This document shows, one piece after another, positions 45,224-53,893 of a DNA stretch of 64,000 bases. A program made the translations under genes and the position numbers. The notes below the pieces were generated by a model, which saw only the letters and a list, made by a program, of their open reading frames with translations, was not told where the DNA came from and ran no database searches. The DNA is from Candidatus Fermentithermobacillus carboniphilus (GTDB taxonomy: Bacteria > Bacillota > Sulfobacillia > Fermentithermobacillales > Fermentithermobacillaceae): assembly GCA_018208355.1 (NCBI GenBank), contig CP062796.1, positions 1,582,494 through 1,646,493 of the forward strand, given 5' to 3'. Each line of letters starts with the position of its first letter. Position 1 is the stretch's first letter.

Positions 45224-45724
45224 GTGAAAAGCCTAGTGAACGTGACAATAGAAAAGATGACCCCGGAGGATCTGGACAGGGTCTTGGAGATAGAACAGCT
45301 GTCCTATCCCACCCCCTGGTCTAGGCGTGCTTTTCTGTCGGAACTCACGGAGAATTCCTACGCGCACTACTTCGTGGCGCGCGTAGGTGGTGAGATCGTC
45401 GGGTATTTTGGGATGTGGATCATACTTGAAGAAGCCCACATAACCAACATAGCGGTCCACCCTAGCTTCAGGAGACAGGGTATCGGAGAATCGATGCTGA
45501 GGTTCGCCTTTGAAAAGGCGAAAGATCTCGGTGCTACCAGGATGACGCTGGAAGTAAGGGTCTCCAATATACCTGCTCAGACCCTTTACAGAAAACTGGG
45601 GTTTGAGGATAGGGGCATCCGGCGAGGTTACTATACCGATACCAATGAGGATGCCATCATAATGTGGAAAGACGACCTTGGCCCAAGGAAACCCAAACAA
45701 GAGCAGGTCAAGTGGATGATGTAG
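45224..45724 (+). CDS. rimI: Ribosomal-protein-alanine N-acetyltransferase (RimI)
   Basis: GNAT-family acetyltransferase of 166 aa, acetylating the N-terminal alanine of ribosomal protein S18 or related targets. The acetyl-CoA-binding signature VHPSFRRQGIGESML is at about 82-96, with TLEVRVSNIPAQTLYRKLGF typical of RimI. GTG 45224 has GAAGGTGA a few bases upstream; ATG 45257 would be too short to include the first strand. The gene is typically grouped with tsaB and tsaD, as here. Its 3' end overlaps the convergent pyrF by 17 bases. Confidence 0.94.
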   Translation: MKSLVNVTIEKMTPEDLDRVLEIEQLSYPTPWSRRAFLSELTENSYAHYFVARVGGEIVGYFGMWIILEEAHITNIAVHPSFRRQGIGESMLRFAFEKAKDLGATRMTLEVRVSNIPAQTLYRKLGFEDRGIRRGYYTDTNEDAIIMWKDDLGPRKPKQEQVKWMM

Positions 45725-46637
45725 GGGAGGCCCCGGTCCCTACTATGGCCTGGATTTCCTTTTTTGCCTTTTGAGCCGCTTCCAACATGGCATCGAATAT
45801 CCTGGACTCTGAAAGTTGCCCGGGTTCCGAGTTTTCGTATGAGAAGATTATGGCCCGGGAGGAAGAAACTAGTGCGCCACGCCCTCCTGGATGGAACGCC
45901 GCTTTCAAGTTTTCAGCCTTGCCACCCTGTGCCCCGTAGCCGGGGAGGAGTATTATGGACTGGGGCAGGAGGCTCCTCAAAATGCTAAGGTGTTCGGGAT
46001 ATGTGGCGCCTACGACCGCACCTACGTTGGAATACCCACAATTTCCTATGGATGAAGAGGCAAAGGCAGCTACGACCCTGGCGACTTTAGCAAAAAGAGG
46101 TTCGCCATCTGCAAGTACGGCATCCTGAAACGCCCCGGAACCCGGATTAGAGGTCTTGACCAGAACGAAAATCCCTGAACCGCTCTTTTTTGCCGCCGCG
46201 ACGAAAGGTTCGAGGCTGTCGGGCCCGAGGTATGGGTTGACTGTCACAGCGTCCGAGAAGAACTCCGAGGAAGGATCGAGGTAAGCCCGGGCGTAAGCCG
46301 AGGCCGTACTCCCGATATCTCCTCGCTTGGTATCCAGTATGATTGGTAGACCCATTTCTCTGGCCATCTTGATGCAGCGTCTAAGGGCTTTCCAGCCGGG
46401 GATCCCGGCACATTCGAAGAAAGCTGCCTGGGGTTTTACGGCGCACGCCGTGCGGGCGGCAACTTCGAGGGCAATATGACAGAAAGCCGAAAGGAGATAT
46501 TCCGGATCATCGCTGTTCAGGGTAATTGCGAATCTCGACGACTTGTCCAGGACTTTTTCGGGGTGAGGGTCGATCCCGATGACCAACTGTGAGTCAAGTT
46601 CTTGCATCCTTTTTTCGATTTTGTCGGAAAAATGCAC
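45708..46637 (-). CDS. pyrF: Orotidine 5'-phosphate decarboxylase, type 2
   Basis: Last step of UMP synthesis. The long (309 aa) type 2 form is recognised from its N-terminal LVIGIDPHPE, the catalytic LDTKRGDIGSTA with the essential lysine and aspartates, VNPYLGPDSLEPF, and PGYGAQGG near the C-terminus. The GTG start at 46637 has AAGGAGCGG 7 bases upstream. It stands alone on the minus strand between rimI and tsaD, splitting what is often a continuous t6A cluster; no other pyr genes are nearby. Confidence 0.95.
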   Translation of the reverse strand: MHFSDKIEKRMQELDSQLVIGIDPHPEKVLDKSSRFAITLNSDDPEYLLSAFCHIALEVAARTACAVKPQAAFFECAGIPGWKALRRCIKMAREMGLPIILDTKRGDIGSTASAYARAYLDPSSEFFSDAVTVNPYLGPDSLEPFVAAAKKSGSGIFVLVKTSNPGSGAFQDAVLADGEPLFAKVARVVAAFASSSIGNCGYSNVGAVVGATYPEHLSILRSLLPQSIILLPGYGAQGGKAENLKAAFHPGGRGALVSSSRAIIFSYENSEPGQLSESRIFDAMLEAAQKAKKEIQAIVGTGASPTSST

Positions 46638-46823
46638 GTTGCAACCGCTCCTTTTTCTTTGAATGTATCACAGGGAAGACCGGGAGTTAAAGGAAACTAT
46701 CTGTGTGGAAGTCAGTCTCAGTCGGCCAATTCGCCAGGGACAAGGGATAGGTTTTCATGAGGAGAACAGTATAATTGCGGGTAGGACCTTTTGGAGTAAT
46801 TTCACTTTGGCGGTGATGGTATT

Positions 46824-47840
46824 TTGCTTTTACTCGGTATCGACACTTCATGCGACGACACTTCTTGTGCCGTGGTGGAAGACGGCAGGAGAGTCCTATC
46901 AAACATAGTCTCCTCCCAGGTAGACCTCCACTCAAAATACGGCGGCGTGGTCCCGGAGATAGCGTCGAGACGGCACCTGGAGCTGATGGTTCCTGTCGTC
47001 GAAGAGGCCTTGAGGACTGCGGATGTTTCCTTGAAGGACATAGACGGCATCGCCGTGACCCAAGGACCCGGGTTGCTGGGTTCCCTACTGGTGGGGGTCT
47101 CTTTCGCCAAGAGTCTCGCTTATGGACGGGGAATTCCACTTGTAAGCGTACATCACCTGGAAGCACATATTTACGCAAACTTCCTGCGTGAAGAAGTTCC
47201 GTCGTTCCCCCTTTTGAACCTGGTGGTTTCAGGGGGGCATTCTGACCTGATATTGATGAAAGCCCACGGAATCTACGAGGTACTCGGGGAAACCAGAGAC
47301 GACGCGGCCGGGGAAGTGTTTGACAAGGTTGCCAGGGAGATGGGCCTGCCGTACCCCGGTGGCCCGTTTCTCGACAAGATAGCAGATAGCGGAGACCCCG
47401 ACAGGTTCTTTTTCCCCAGCCCTAAGATTGAATGTGAAGGGTACAATTACAGCTTTTCAGGCATCAAGACCAGGGCCCTTCTCCAGCTTGAATCCTGCCC
47501 TGACCGAACCCGATGTATACCGCACCTTGCGGCCAGTTTCAGGAAAGCGGTGGTGGAGCAGCTTTTGGGCAGGGTTGAGGAAGTGCTCGATATTGACGGG
47601 GCGAGCGCAAAGGCACTGGGCGTGTCAGGGGGGGTTGCAGCAAACAGCCTCCTGAGGAAGGAAGCGGAGTTGCTTTCCCGAAGACGGGGGATCCCCCTTT
47701 TCATCCCTCCCAGGGACCTGTGCACCGACAACGGCGCGATGGTGGCGGCGGCGGGATTTTACAGGCTGAAAGCGGGAAAGATTGCGGGTCCAGACCTCAA
47801 CGCCTTTTCCGATCTCGAACTTGAATCGTGGGGGCGGTGA
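46824..47840 (+). CDS. tsaD: tRNA N6-threonylcarbamoyladenosine transferase TsaD
   Basis: Transfers the threonylcarbamoyl group to A37 of ANN-decoding tRNAs. N-terminal GIDTSCDDTSCAVV, the metal-binding histidines His111 and His115 in SVHHLEAH, GGHSDL, and the C-terminal DNGAMVAAAG are intact. Length is 338 aa, as usual. Start is TTG 46824. TATAAT at 46770-46775 may be its -10, although the -35 is poor. TsaE and TsaB are encoded just upstream, separated by rimI and pyrF. Confidence 0.97.
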   Translation: MLLLGIDTSCDDTSCAVVEDGRRVLSNIVSSQVDLHSKYGGVVPEIASRRHLELMVPVVEEALRTADVSLKDIDGIAVTQGPGLLGSLLVGVSFAKSLAYGRGIPLVSVHHLEAHIYANFLREEVPSFPLLNLVVSGGHSDLILMKAHGIYEVLGETRDDAAGEVFDKVAREMGLPYPGGPFLDKIADSGDPDRFFFPSPKIECEGYNYSFSGIKTRALLQLESCPDRTRCIPHLAASFRKAVVEQLLGRVEEVLDIDGASAKALGVSGGVAANSLLRKEAELLSRRRGIPLFIPPRDLCTDNGAMVAAAGFYRLKAGKIAGPDLNAFSDLELESWGR

Positions 47841-47849
47841 CCAATTGGG

Positions 47850-49184
47850 ATGATCACTCCTTCTCCATCTATCGAAGCCCTTCTGTACCACGCCCAGAAA
47901 GAGGGGATTCTGCCAATCACCTCCCGGTGTAACATGGGTTGCATATTTTGTTCCAACGCTTACAACCCGCCCGGGTGTGAGATATTCAACATTCCCCCGA
48001 GAAGTGCGGAGGAAATAGAAGATACTATTTTGTGGCTGGGAGCTTCCAGAGGTCCTGTGGTCATCGGCGAGTCCGTTACGAGGATCAACGAAGGTGAACC
48101 TTTGACCCATCCCGAGTTTGCAGAGATTCTGAAACTTGTGAGAAAATACTACCCCCACCGACCCATCAAAGTGACCACCAACTGCTCGCTCCTCGACCGC
48201 GAACTGATTGCCCTTCTTTCTGACCTCGAGGTTGAACTGTTGGTATCCCTCAACACAGTCGGACACCGGGAAAGGGTCATGAGAGACCCCGAGCCTGAAA
48301 GGACCCTCAAGAACGTTTCCGCCCTGGGTGGGAAAGTCAGTTTCGAAGGCAGCATAGTGGCTCTTCCATTCATCACGGGCTGGGAGGATATCAGAGAGAC
48401 CGGGCGCTTCCTCAAAGAGTCGGGGGCAAAACTCATCCGGCTGCTTTCCCCGGGGTTTTCTTCCCGGCATCCTCTGGCGAGTTACCTTACACCTGGAATC
48501 TGGACCGAGATTAGAGAGTTTTCGAAGGAACTCGCCAGGGAACTCAAGCTCCCGATCCTGTCAGAACCGCCCGAGATCAAAGATCTATCAGCCAGGGTAG
48601 AAGAAGTCTTGCCCGGTTCGCCCGCGAGAAGGGCTCACCTCCGCTCAGGCGACGTCATCCTGCGAGTTGCAGGTCTTGAAGTGTTTTCGCGGAAGGAAGC
48701 CTTCGAACTTGCTCGAGACCGGGAAAACCCGAAGATCTCTTACGAGAGGGACGGGGTCCTCTATGATACGACCCTGACAAAAGAGAAGTACGAGTCTCCC
48801 GGGTTCATAATGTACGAAGATCTCGATCCCGAAGAATGGTTTTCCTGGGAACGAAAGTCCGGGATCAGAAGAGGCCGCAACGTCCTGATCCTTACGTCCT
48901 CCCTGGCCAAACCGGTTATCGAGAAAGCCCTCGAGGCAAGAGGCCTTTCGGCGAGGGTCGAAGAGGTGCCCTCACTATTCTTCGGGGGCAACATTCAGGC
49001 GGGCGGGTTGCTTACCGTAAGGGATTTCGTGGAAAGATACAGGGAAGTGACCTCAGACGGATTCCGTCCGGAAGTGGTCACTCTGCCTGCCAGAGCTTTC
49101 GACCCTTGGGGCAGGGATCTGAGGGGAGAGCATTACAAGGCATTTATGGAAGAGACCGGATGTCCAGTAGTCATTTCCGGATGA
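47850..49184 (+). CDS. Radical SAM protein with internal PDZ and DUF512-like C-terminal region
   Basis: A 444 aa protein. The radical SAM cluster motif is SRCNMGCIFC (about 25-34), followed by the SAM-binding GEPLTHPEF. A PDZ-like domain lies at about 245-315 (VEEVLPGSPARRAHLRSGDVIL). The C-terminal part (about 345-444), with VLILTSSLAKPVIEKAL and LPARAFDPWGRDLRGE, resembles the DUF512 part of YphC/EngA-linked radical SAM proteins, in which the PDZ comes first. The changed domain order is unusual. Substrate unknown. It begins 9 bases after tsaD and precedes M42 peptidases. Confidence 0.82.
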   Translation: MITPSPSIEALLYHAQKEGILPITSRCNMGCIFCSNAYNPPGCEIFNIPPRSAEEIEDTILWLGASRGPVVIGESVTRINEGEPLTHPEFAEILKLVRKYYPHRPIKVTTNCSLLDRELIALLSDLEVELLVSLNTVGHRERVMRDPEPERTLKNVSALGGKVSFEGSIVALPFITGWEDIRETGRFLKESGAKLIRLLSPGFSSRHPLASYLTPGIWTEIREFSKELARELKLPILSEPPEIKDLSARVEEVLPGSPARRAHLRSGDVILRVAGLEVFSRKEAFELARDRENPKISYERDGVLYDTTLTKEKYESPGFIMYEDLDPEEWFSWERKSGIRRGRNVLILTSSLAKPVIEKALEARGLSARVEEVPSLFFGGNIQAGGLLTVRDFVERYREVTSDGFRPEVVTLPARAFDPWGRDLRGEHYKAFMEETGCPVVISG

Positions 49185-49282
49185 ACTTCGGAAGGATTGG
49201 GCTGCCTTACCAAAGAATACTCACTTTGAGGAAACTAGTTCCAGTATCACAGCGTTTTCCTTCAGGAGGTGTCAACCAGGGC

Positions 49283-50344
49283 TTGGATGCAAAGGAATTC
49301 CTAAAAAAAGCTTCTATGGCTCACGGAGTAACAGGATACGAGTTTTTGAACGTGGCTGGGCTCGTGAAAGAAGCCATGGCGGGTCTTGTGGATGAGGTCC
49401 GCCAGGACGTCCTGGGCAACGTCATCGGTGTCAGAAGGGGTGAAGGGCCGGAACCCAGACCGAAAGTGATGCTTGCTGGGCACATGGACGAAGTTGGCCT
49501 CATGGTCACCAAGATAGAGGAAGGCGGTTTCTTGAGGTTCACGGGGATGGGTGGTGTTGACCCGCGGATCTTGCCGGGTCACGAGGTAATCGTTTACGGA
49601 AGAAGACCCCTTCCCGGAGTGATCGGCGTGAAGCCTCCCCACCTCACTTCACCGGAAGAAGTCGGGAAGGCCCACAAAATGGAGGATCTCTTCATAGACG
49701 TTGGGATTCCCGAGGAAGAGGTCAAAAACCTGGTGAAAGTGGGTGACGTGGTTACCTATCGCCGGCAGGTTACGGAGCTTTTAGGCGATGTCCTCGCGGG
49801 GAAGTCCTTTGATGATAGGGCGGGGGTTGCTGTAATCCTGGTCTGTCTCGAGGAATTGAAGAAGTACAAGGTCAGCGCCGACGTCTATGCGGTTGCGACT
49901 ACCCAGGAAGAAGTTGGCTTAAGAGGTGCACTGACCTCTTCCTTTGACATTGACCCCGACGTAGGCATCGCGATCGACGTGTGTCACGCCGATATGCCGG
50001 GGGTGCCGGAATCGCGGACTTCCACCATGGGCAAAGGTCCCGCCCTGGCGCGGGGAGGGAACATCCATCCCAGAGTGTACGAAGGCCTTGAAAAAGCCGC
50101 GAAGGAGCTGGGCATCGAATTCCAGACAGAAGTGGCTCCTGCCGCTACAGGAACCGATGCCTGGGCCATCCAGGTGACGCGGGCAGGGGTGGCCACGGGA
50201 CTTATCTCGATCCCGCTGAGATACATGCATACCTCCGTGGAAACGTTATCTTTCGGTGATGTAGACAAGGCCGGAAGGCTTCTGGCAAGGTTCATTGCGT
50301 CGGTCGATGCCTCGTTTGTGAAGGAGTTGAGGACATGGATCTGA
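49283..50344 (+). CDS. M42 family metallo-aminopeptidase, copy 1
   Basis: Co-catalytic dinuclear zinc aminopeptidase of the M42 (tetrahedral TET/FrvX) family, 353 aa from TTG 49283, chosen for the AGGAGGT at 49264-49270 and the family's normal length; ATG 49316 is an alternative. Metal and catalytic motifs are GHMDEVGLMV, KSFDDRAGVAV, TTQEEVGLRGA, DVCHAD and MHTSVET. Members form dodecameric particles degrading peptides from the proteasome or other proteases. First of three adjacent M42 genes, overlapping the second by 10 bases. Confidence 0.92.
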   Translation: MDAKEFLKKASMAHGVTGYEFLNVAGLVKEAMAGLVDEVRQDVLGNVIGVRRGEGPEPRPKVMLAGHMDEVGLMVTKIEEGGFLRFTGMGGVDPRILPGHEVIVYGRRPLPGVIGVKPPHLTSPEEVGKAHKMEDLFIDVGIPEEEVKNLVKVGDVVTYRRQVTELLGDVLAGKSFDDRAGVAVILVCLEELKKYKVSADVYAVATTQEEVGLRGALTSSFDIDPDVGIAIDVCHADMPGVPESRTSTMGKGPALARGGNIHPRVYEGLEKAAKELGIEFQTEVAPAATGTDAWAIQVTRAGVATGLISIPLRYMHTSVETLSFGDVDKAGRLLARFIASVDASFVKELRTWI

Positions 50345-51354
50345 GAGAACTGACGCTCCTCTCAGGGGTCTCAGGGAATGAAGCGGATATCCGGAGGGGG
50401 ATAACAAGAGAGCTTGAATCCCTGGGAGTACCTTACGAACTCGACGTTCTGGGGAACATCATAGCCCGAAAAGGCTCTAAAGGGCCCAAAGTCATGGTGG
50501 ATGCCCACATGGACGAAGTAGGGCTAATCGTCACTTTCATTGAGAAAAACGGCTTTGTGCGTTTTTCGGCTGTCGGAGGAATAGATCCGAGAGTGCTGGT
50601 TTCAAAACGGGTGCTCATCGGAAAGGATCGAGTGCCGGGCGTCATCGGGGCGAAAGCCATCCACCTTCAAGAGCCTAAAGAGCGGGAACAAGTGATCCCG
50701 AAAGACCAGCTGTTCATAGATATAGGGGCCAAATCCAGGGATGAAGCGGAAAAGAAGGTCAAGCCGGGGGACTACGCTATCTTCGATACCGAGTACGAGG
50801 AACTGTGGCCGGGGATAATCAAGTCGAAAGCTTTAGACGACAGGGTGGGTTGCGCTCTTCTCCTGGAAACTCTGAAAGAGCCGTGGGAAAACATACAGCT
50901 TTACGCGGTTTTTGCCGTCCAGGAAGAAGTCGGCACCAGGGGGGCCAGGGTGGCGTCGTATGCCATAGCCCCTGATATGGGAATAGCCCTGGAGGGGACG
51001 GTGTGCGCCGATATACCGGGGACCGATAAAGAGTTTCAGGCAACGCGCCTCGGAAAAGGAGCGGTCCTCAGCATCATGGACAGGGGTTCAATACCCTCCC
51101 GGACGATGTTGAAAGAACTTTTGCGCCTGGCTCAAGAAAACAACATCCCGGTACAGTTCCGGGAGACCACTTCCGGCGGCAACGACGCTGCTGCCATACA
51201 CCTCGCGAGGGAAGGATGTCCGGTTGCATCCATCTCTGTACCTTGCAGGTATATCCACACGCCCTGTTCCGTCATGTCCATGGCTGACTTTGAAGCCGCC
51301 AAGAAGCTCCTGGTCCTATTCTTGAAGAGCGTAGAGGGAGGTTTCAGACCGTGA
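50335..51354 (+). CDS. M42 family metallo-aminopeptidase, copy 2
   Basis: A 339 aa paralogue of the adjacent genes. It keeps DAHMDEVGLIV, KALDDRVGCALL, FAVQEEVGTRGARV, LEGTVCADIPG and IHTPCSV. Differences between the copies around the substrate pocket suggest separate specificities rather than redundancy. ATG 50335 overlaps the preceding gene. Co-translation of several M42 subunits would permit hetero-oligomers, known in some archaeal TET systems; here that is inference. Confidence 0.92.
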   Translation: MDLRELTLLSGVSGNEADIRRGITRELESLGVPYELDVLGNIIARKGSKGPKVMVDAHMDEVGLIVTFIEKNGFVRFSAVGGIDPRVLVSKRVLIGKDRVPGVIGAKAIHLQEPKEREQVIPKDQLFIDIGAKSRDEAEKKVKPGDYAIFDTEYEELWPGIIKSKALDDRVGCALLLETLKEPWENIQLYAVFAVQEEVGTRGARVASYAIAPDMGIALEGTVCADIPGTDKEFQATRLGKGAVLSIMDRGSIPSRTMLKELLRLAQENNIPVQFRETTSGGNDAAAIHLAREGCPVASISVPCRYIHTPCSVMSMADFEAAKKLLVLFLKSVEGGFRP

Positions 51355-52343
51355 AAGATCTCATAAAAAAGCTGACAGAGACCTTCGGGCCCGCAGGGGC
51401 GGAAGGACCGATTAGAGAAGTTATCAGGAAAGAGGTAGAGCCTTACGTCGACGAGATCCGGGTTGACGCTTTGGGGAACCTCATATGCCATAAGAAAGGG
51501 CAGGGCGGCAAAAAGCTCCTCCTTGATGCGCACATGGATGAGATCGGGCTGATGGTGACCCACATAGATGACAACGGTTTTTTGAGATTTGGCACAATCG
51601 GAGGAGTCAATCCCTACATATCTCTGGGGCAGCGCGTTTACTTTGAGAACGGGACCTTCGGGGTCATAGGCTCTGAGAAGATCGAAGATCCAAAAGATGT
51701 CAAGGCCGAAAAACTCTTCATCGATATCGGCGCAAAAGACAAAAAGTCCGCTGAAGAAAAAGTGAAAATTGGAGATAGCGCGGCCTTTTTCCAACCTATG
51801 CTCGATCTCGGCTCGAGGGTAGTCGCGAAGGCCATGGATGACCGTATAGGTTGTGCGGTGATAATCGAAACCCTGAGGCGTCTTGGGCCGGTGAGAAACG
51901 AAATTTACGCCGTCTTTGCGGTTCAGGAAGAGGTGGGATTGAGAGGCGCCAGAGTTGCAGCCTTCGGCATCGAGCCCGACGTCGGTGTGGCCTTCGATGT
52001 AACGCGGACCGGAGACACGCCCAAGGGGATCACGATGGAAGTGGCTCTCGGCAAGGGAGCGGCTATAAAGGTCAAAGACTCGAGCCTAATATGTCATCCG
52101 GGCCTCAAAGAGTACATGGTGAAACTGGCGACGCAGGTAGAGATACCCTACCAGCTGGAAGTCCTGGAGGCAGGAGGCACCGACTCCGGCGCCATCCAGT
52201 TGACGAAAGCGGGGATCCCGGCGGGAGTCATCTCGATCCCCTGCCGGTATATCCACAGCCCCAGCGAAATGGTAGACCTGGGTGATGTTGAGGCCTGCAT
52301 CAGGCTGTGCAAGGCTCTGTGCGAGAGCCCGCTTGATTTCTAA
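51351..52343 (+). CDS. M42 family metallo-aminopeptidase, copy 3
   Basis: A 330 aa M42 enzyme with DAHMDEIGLMV, KAMDDRIGCAV, FAVQEEVGLRGARV, FDVTRTGDTPKG and IHSPSEMVD. The GTG start overlaps the previous stop by 4 bases. The three copies are clearly paralogous along their whole length and none shows missing metal ligands. A large hairpin follows at 52378-52434, before tldD. Confidence 0.92.
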   Translation: MKDLIKKLTETFGPAGAEGPIREVIRKEVEPYVDEIRVDALGNLICHKKGQGGKKLLLDAHMDEIGLMVTHIDDNGFLRFGTIGGVNPYISLGQRVYFENGTFGVIGSEKIEDPKDVKAEKLFIDIGAKDKKSAEEKVKIGDSAAFFQPMLDLGSRVVAKAMDDRIGCAVIIETLRRLGPVRNEIYAVFAVQEEVGLRGARVAAFGIEPDVGVAFDVTRTGDTPKGITMEVALGKGAAIKVKDSSLICHPGLKEYMVKLATQVEIPYQLEVLEAGGTDSGAIQLTKAGIPAGVISIPCRYIHSPSEMVDLGDVEACIRLCKALCESPLDF

Positions 52344-52377
52344 GCCGGACCCTGAGCGCACGGTAAAAGTCAGTCCA

Positions 52378-52434
52378 CCATCCACCATACGCGCGGGAGG
52401 CCAGCCGGGGCCACGCCACCAGTATGGTGGATGG
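52378..52434 (+). terminator. Large perfect hairpin between M42 and tldD genes, possible attenuator
   Basis: CCATCCACCATAC (52378-52390) is perfectly complementary to GTATGGTGGATGG (52422-52434) with a 31-base GC-rich loop. ATTTGTTT follows, a weak U-tract, and tldD starts 28 bases later. It could terminate part of the transcription or stabilise the M42 mRNA 3' end. Confidence 0.55.
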
Positions 52435-52462
52435 ATTTGTTTAACGAGGAGGAGACCCTGCT

Positions 52463-53893
52463 TTGCTCGTAGAGCTCGAGAGAGTATTGGGAATGGCTCA
52501 AAAACTGGGGGCGGAATACGCAGATGCACGGTATGTCACGATCACCAGGGAACCGGTTACAGTGACGAGTGGAAGTGGCCCGGAAGTTTCTGTATCCAAG
52601 AGCACGGGTTTGGGCCTGCGCGTCCTGGTGGATGGGGCTTGGGGGTTCGCGGCCACTCCCTATATCGACCAGCGTAGCCTGGGAAAAGTTTGCGAAGAGG
52701 CCGTGAAGATAGCCATGGCGTCGGCTCGATACAAGACGGGAGATGGAGTGACTCTATCGCCTCTTCCGCCGTTGAGGGCCCGCTGGCAAACGCCGGTCAA
52801 GGTTGATCCTTTTCAAGTAAAACCAGAGGAGAAAATCGCTTATCTAAAAGATGCCGTGGATGCTGCCAGCAGGATGCCCGAGATTTCCAGGGCGTCGGCT
52901 TCAATGATGACTTACAGAGAAGAAAAGGAGTTCATGTCCACCGATGGCCGCCAGATCCAGCAGACGCTGGTCCACACAGGAGCGTCTATCTCAGTTTCGG
53001 CTGTAGGCGAAGGCGACGTTCAAACCCGTTCTTTCGCCGATTATGCGGGGTGTGGGTACGAATTCGTGGAAAGCCTAGACTTGAAAAACCTCGGGGAAGA
53101 TCTTGCTTCCGAGGCGCGAGACCTCCTGAGAGCCCCCGTGTGTCCTGAAGGTGTCAGGGATCTGGTGGTGGGAGGGTCCATGATGGCGCTCCAGATCCAC
53201 GAATCCTGCGGGCACCCGGTGGAATTAGACAGGGTCCTGGGGCAGGAGGCCACCTTTGCCGGGACTTCTTTTTTGACTCCGGAGAAAAAAGGCAGTTTCC
53301 GGTACGGTTCGCCCGAGGTGAATATCGTGGCCGACGCCACCGTACCGGGAGGACTTGGGACTTTTGGCTTCGACGACGAGGGTGTGGAGGCACAGAGGAC
53401 GAAACTTGTGGTGAAAGGGGTTTTCCAGGATTACCTCACCTCCAGGGAGCTTGCTCCCATGTTCGGCCAGGAGTCCAACGGAACCATGAGGGCCGCCGGG
53501 TGGGAGAACATCCCGCTCATCAGGATGACCAATATAAATTTAGAACCCGGCGACTGGACGCTGGATGAGATAATAAAACATACAAAAGACGGGATTTTCG
53601 TTGACTCCCCAAAAAGCTGGAGCCTTGACGACAAACGGCTGAATTTCCATTTTGGACAGGAAATAGCATATGAAATCAAAGACGGTTCTCTGGGCAGGAT
53701 GCTTAAGAACCCCGGGTACACCGGGACGACCCCGGAGTTCTGGGGTTCGTGCGACGCTGTAGCGGGGAAGAAGGAATGGCGGATGTGGGGAACTCCCGGC
53801 TGCGCCAAAGGCGAACCTGTCCAGGTGATCCACGTGGGCCATGGAGCATCTCCCTGCCGGTTTCGCGGCGTAAAGGTAGGTGTGGGGCGTTGA
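52463..53893 (+). CDS. tldD: Metalloprotease TldD
   Basis: Zinc-dependent TldD subunit of the TldD/TldE protease, a processor of small peptides and of unfolded chains, including some antibiotic precursors. The catalytic HExxxH motif is complete: His246-Glu247-Ser-Cys-Gly-His251. DFLTSRE-like and GWENIPLIRMTN segments are typical of the family. Length is 476 aa. The TTG start at 52463 has GAGGAGGAG about 8 bases upstream. Its stop overlaps the tldE start. Confidence 0.93.
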   Translation: MLVELERVLGMAQKLGAEYADARYVTITREPVTVTSGSGPEVSVSKSTGLGLRVLVDGAWGFAATPYIDQRSLGKVCEEAVKIAMASARYKTGDGVTLSPLPPLRARWQTPVKVDPFQVKPEEKIAYLKDAVDAASRMPEISRASASMMTYREEKEFMSTDGRQIQQTLVHTGASISVSAVGEGDVQTRSFADYAGCGYEFVESLDLKNLGEDLASEARDLLRAPVCPEGVRDLVVGGSMMALQIHESCGHPVELDRVLGQEATFAGTSFLTPEKKGSFRYGSPEVNIVADATVPGGLGTFGFDDEGVEAQRTKLVVKGVFQDYLTSRELAPMFGQESNGTMRAAGWENIPLIRMTNINLEPGDWTLDEIIKHTKDGIFVDSPKSWSLDDKRLNFHFGQEIAYEIKDGSLGRMLKNPGYTGTTPEFWGSCDAVAGKKEWRMWGTPGCAKGEPVQVIHVGHGASPCRFRGVKVGVGR

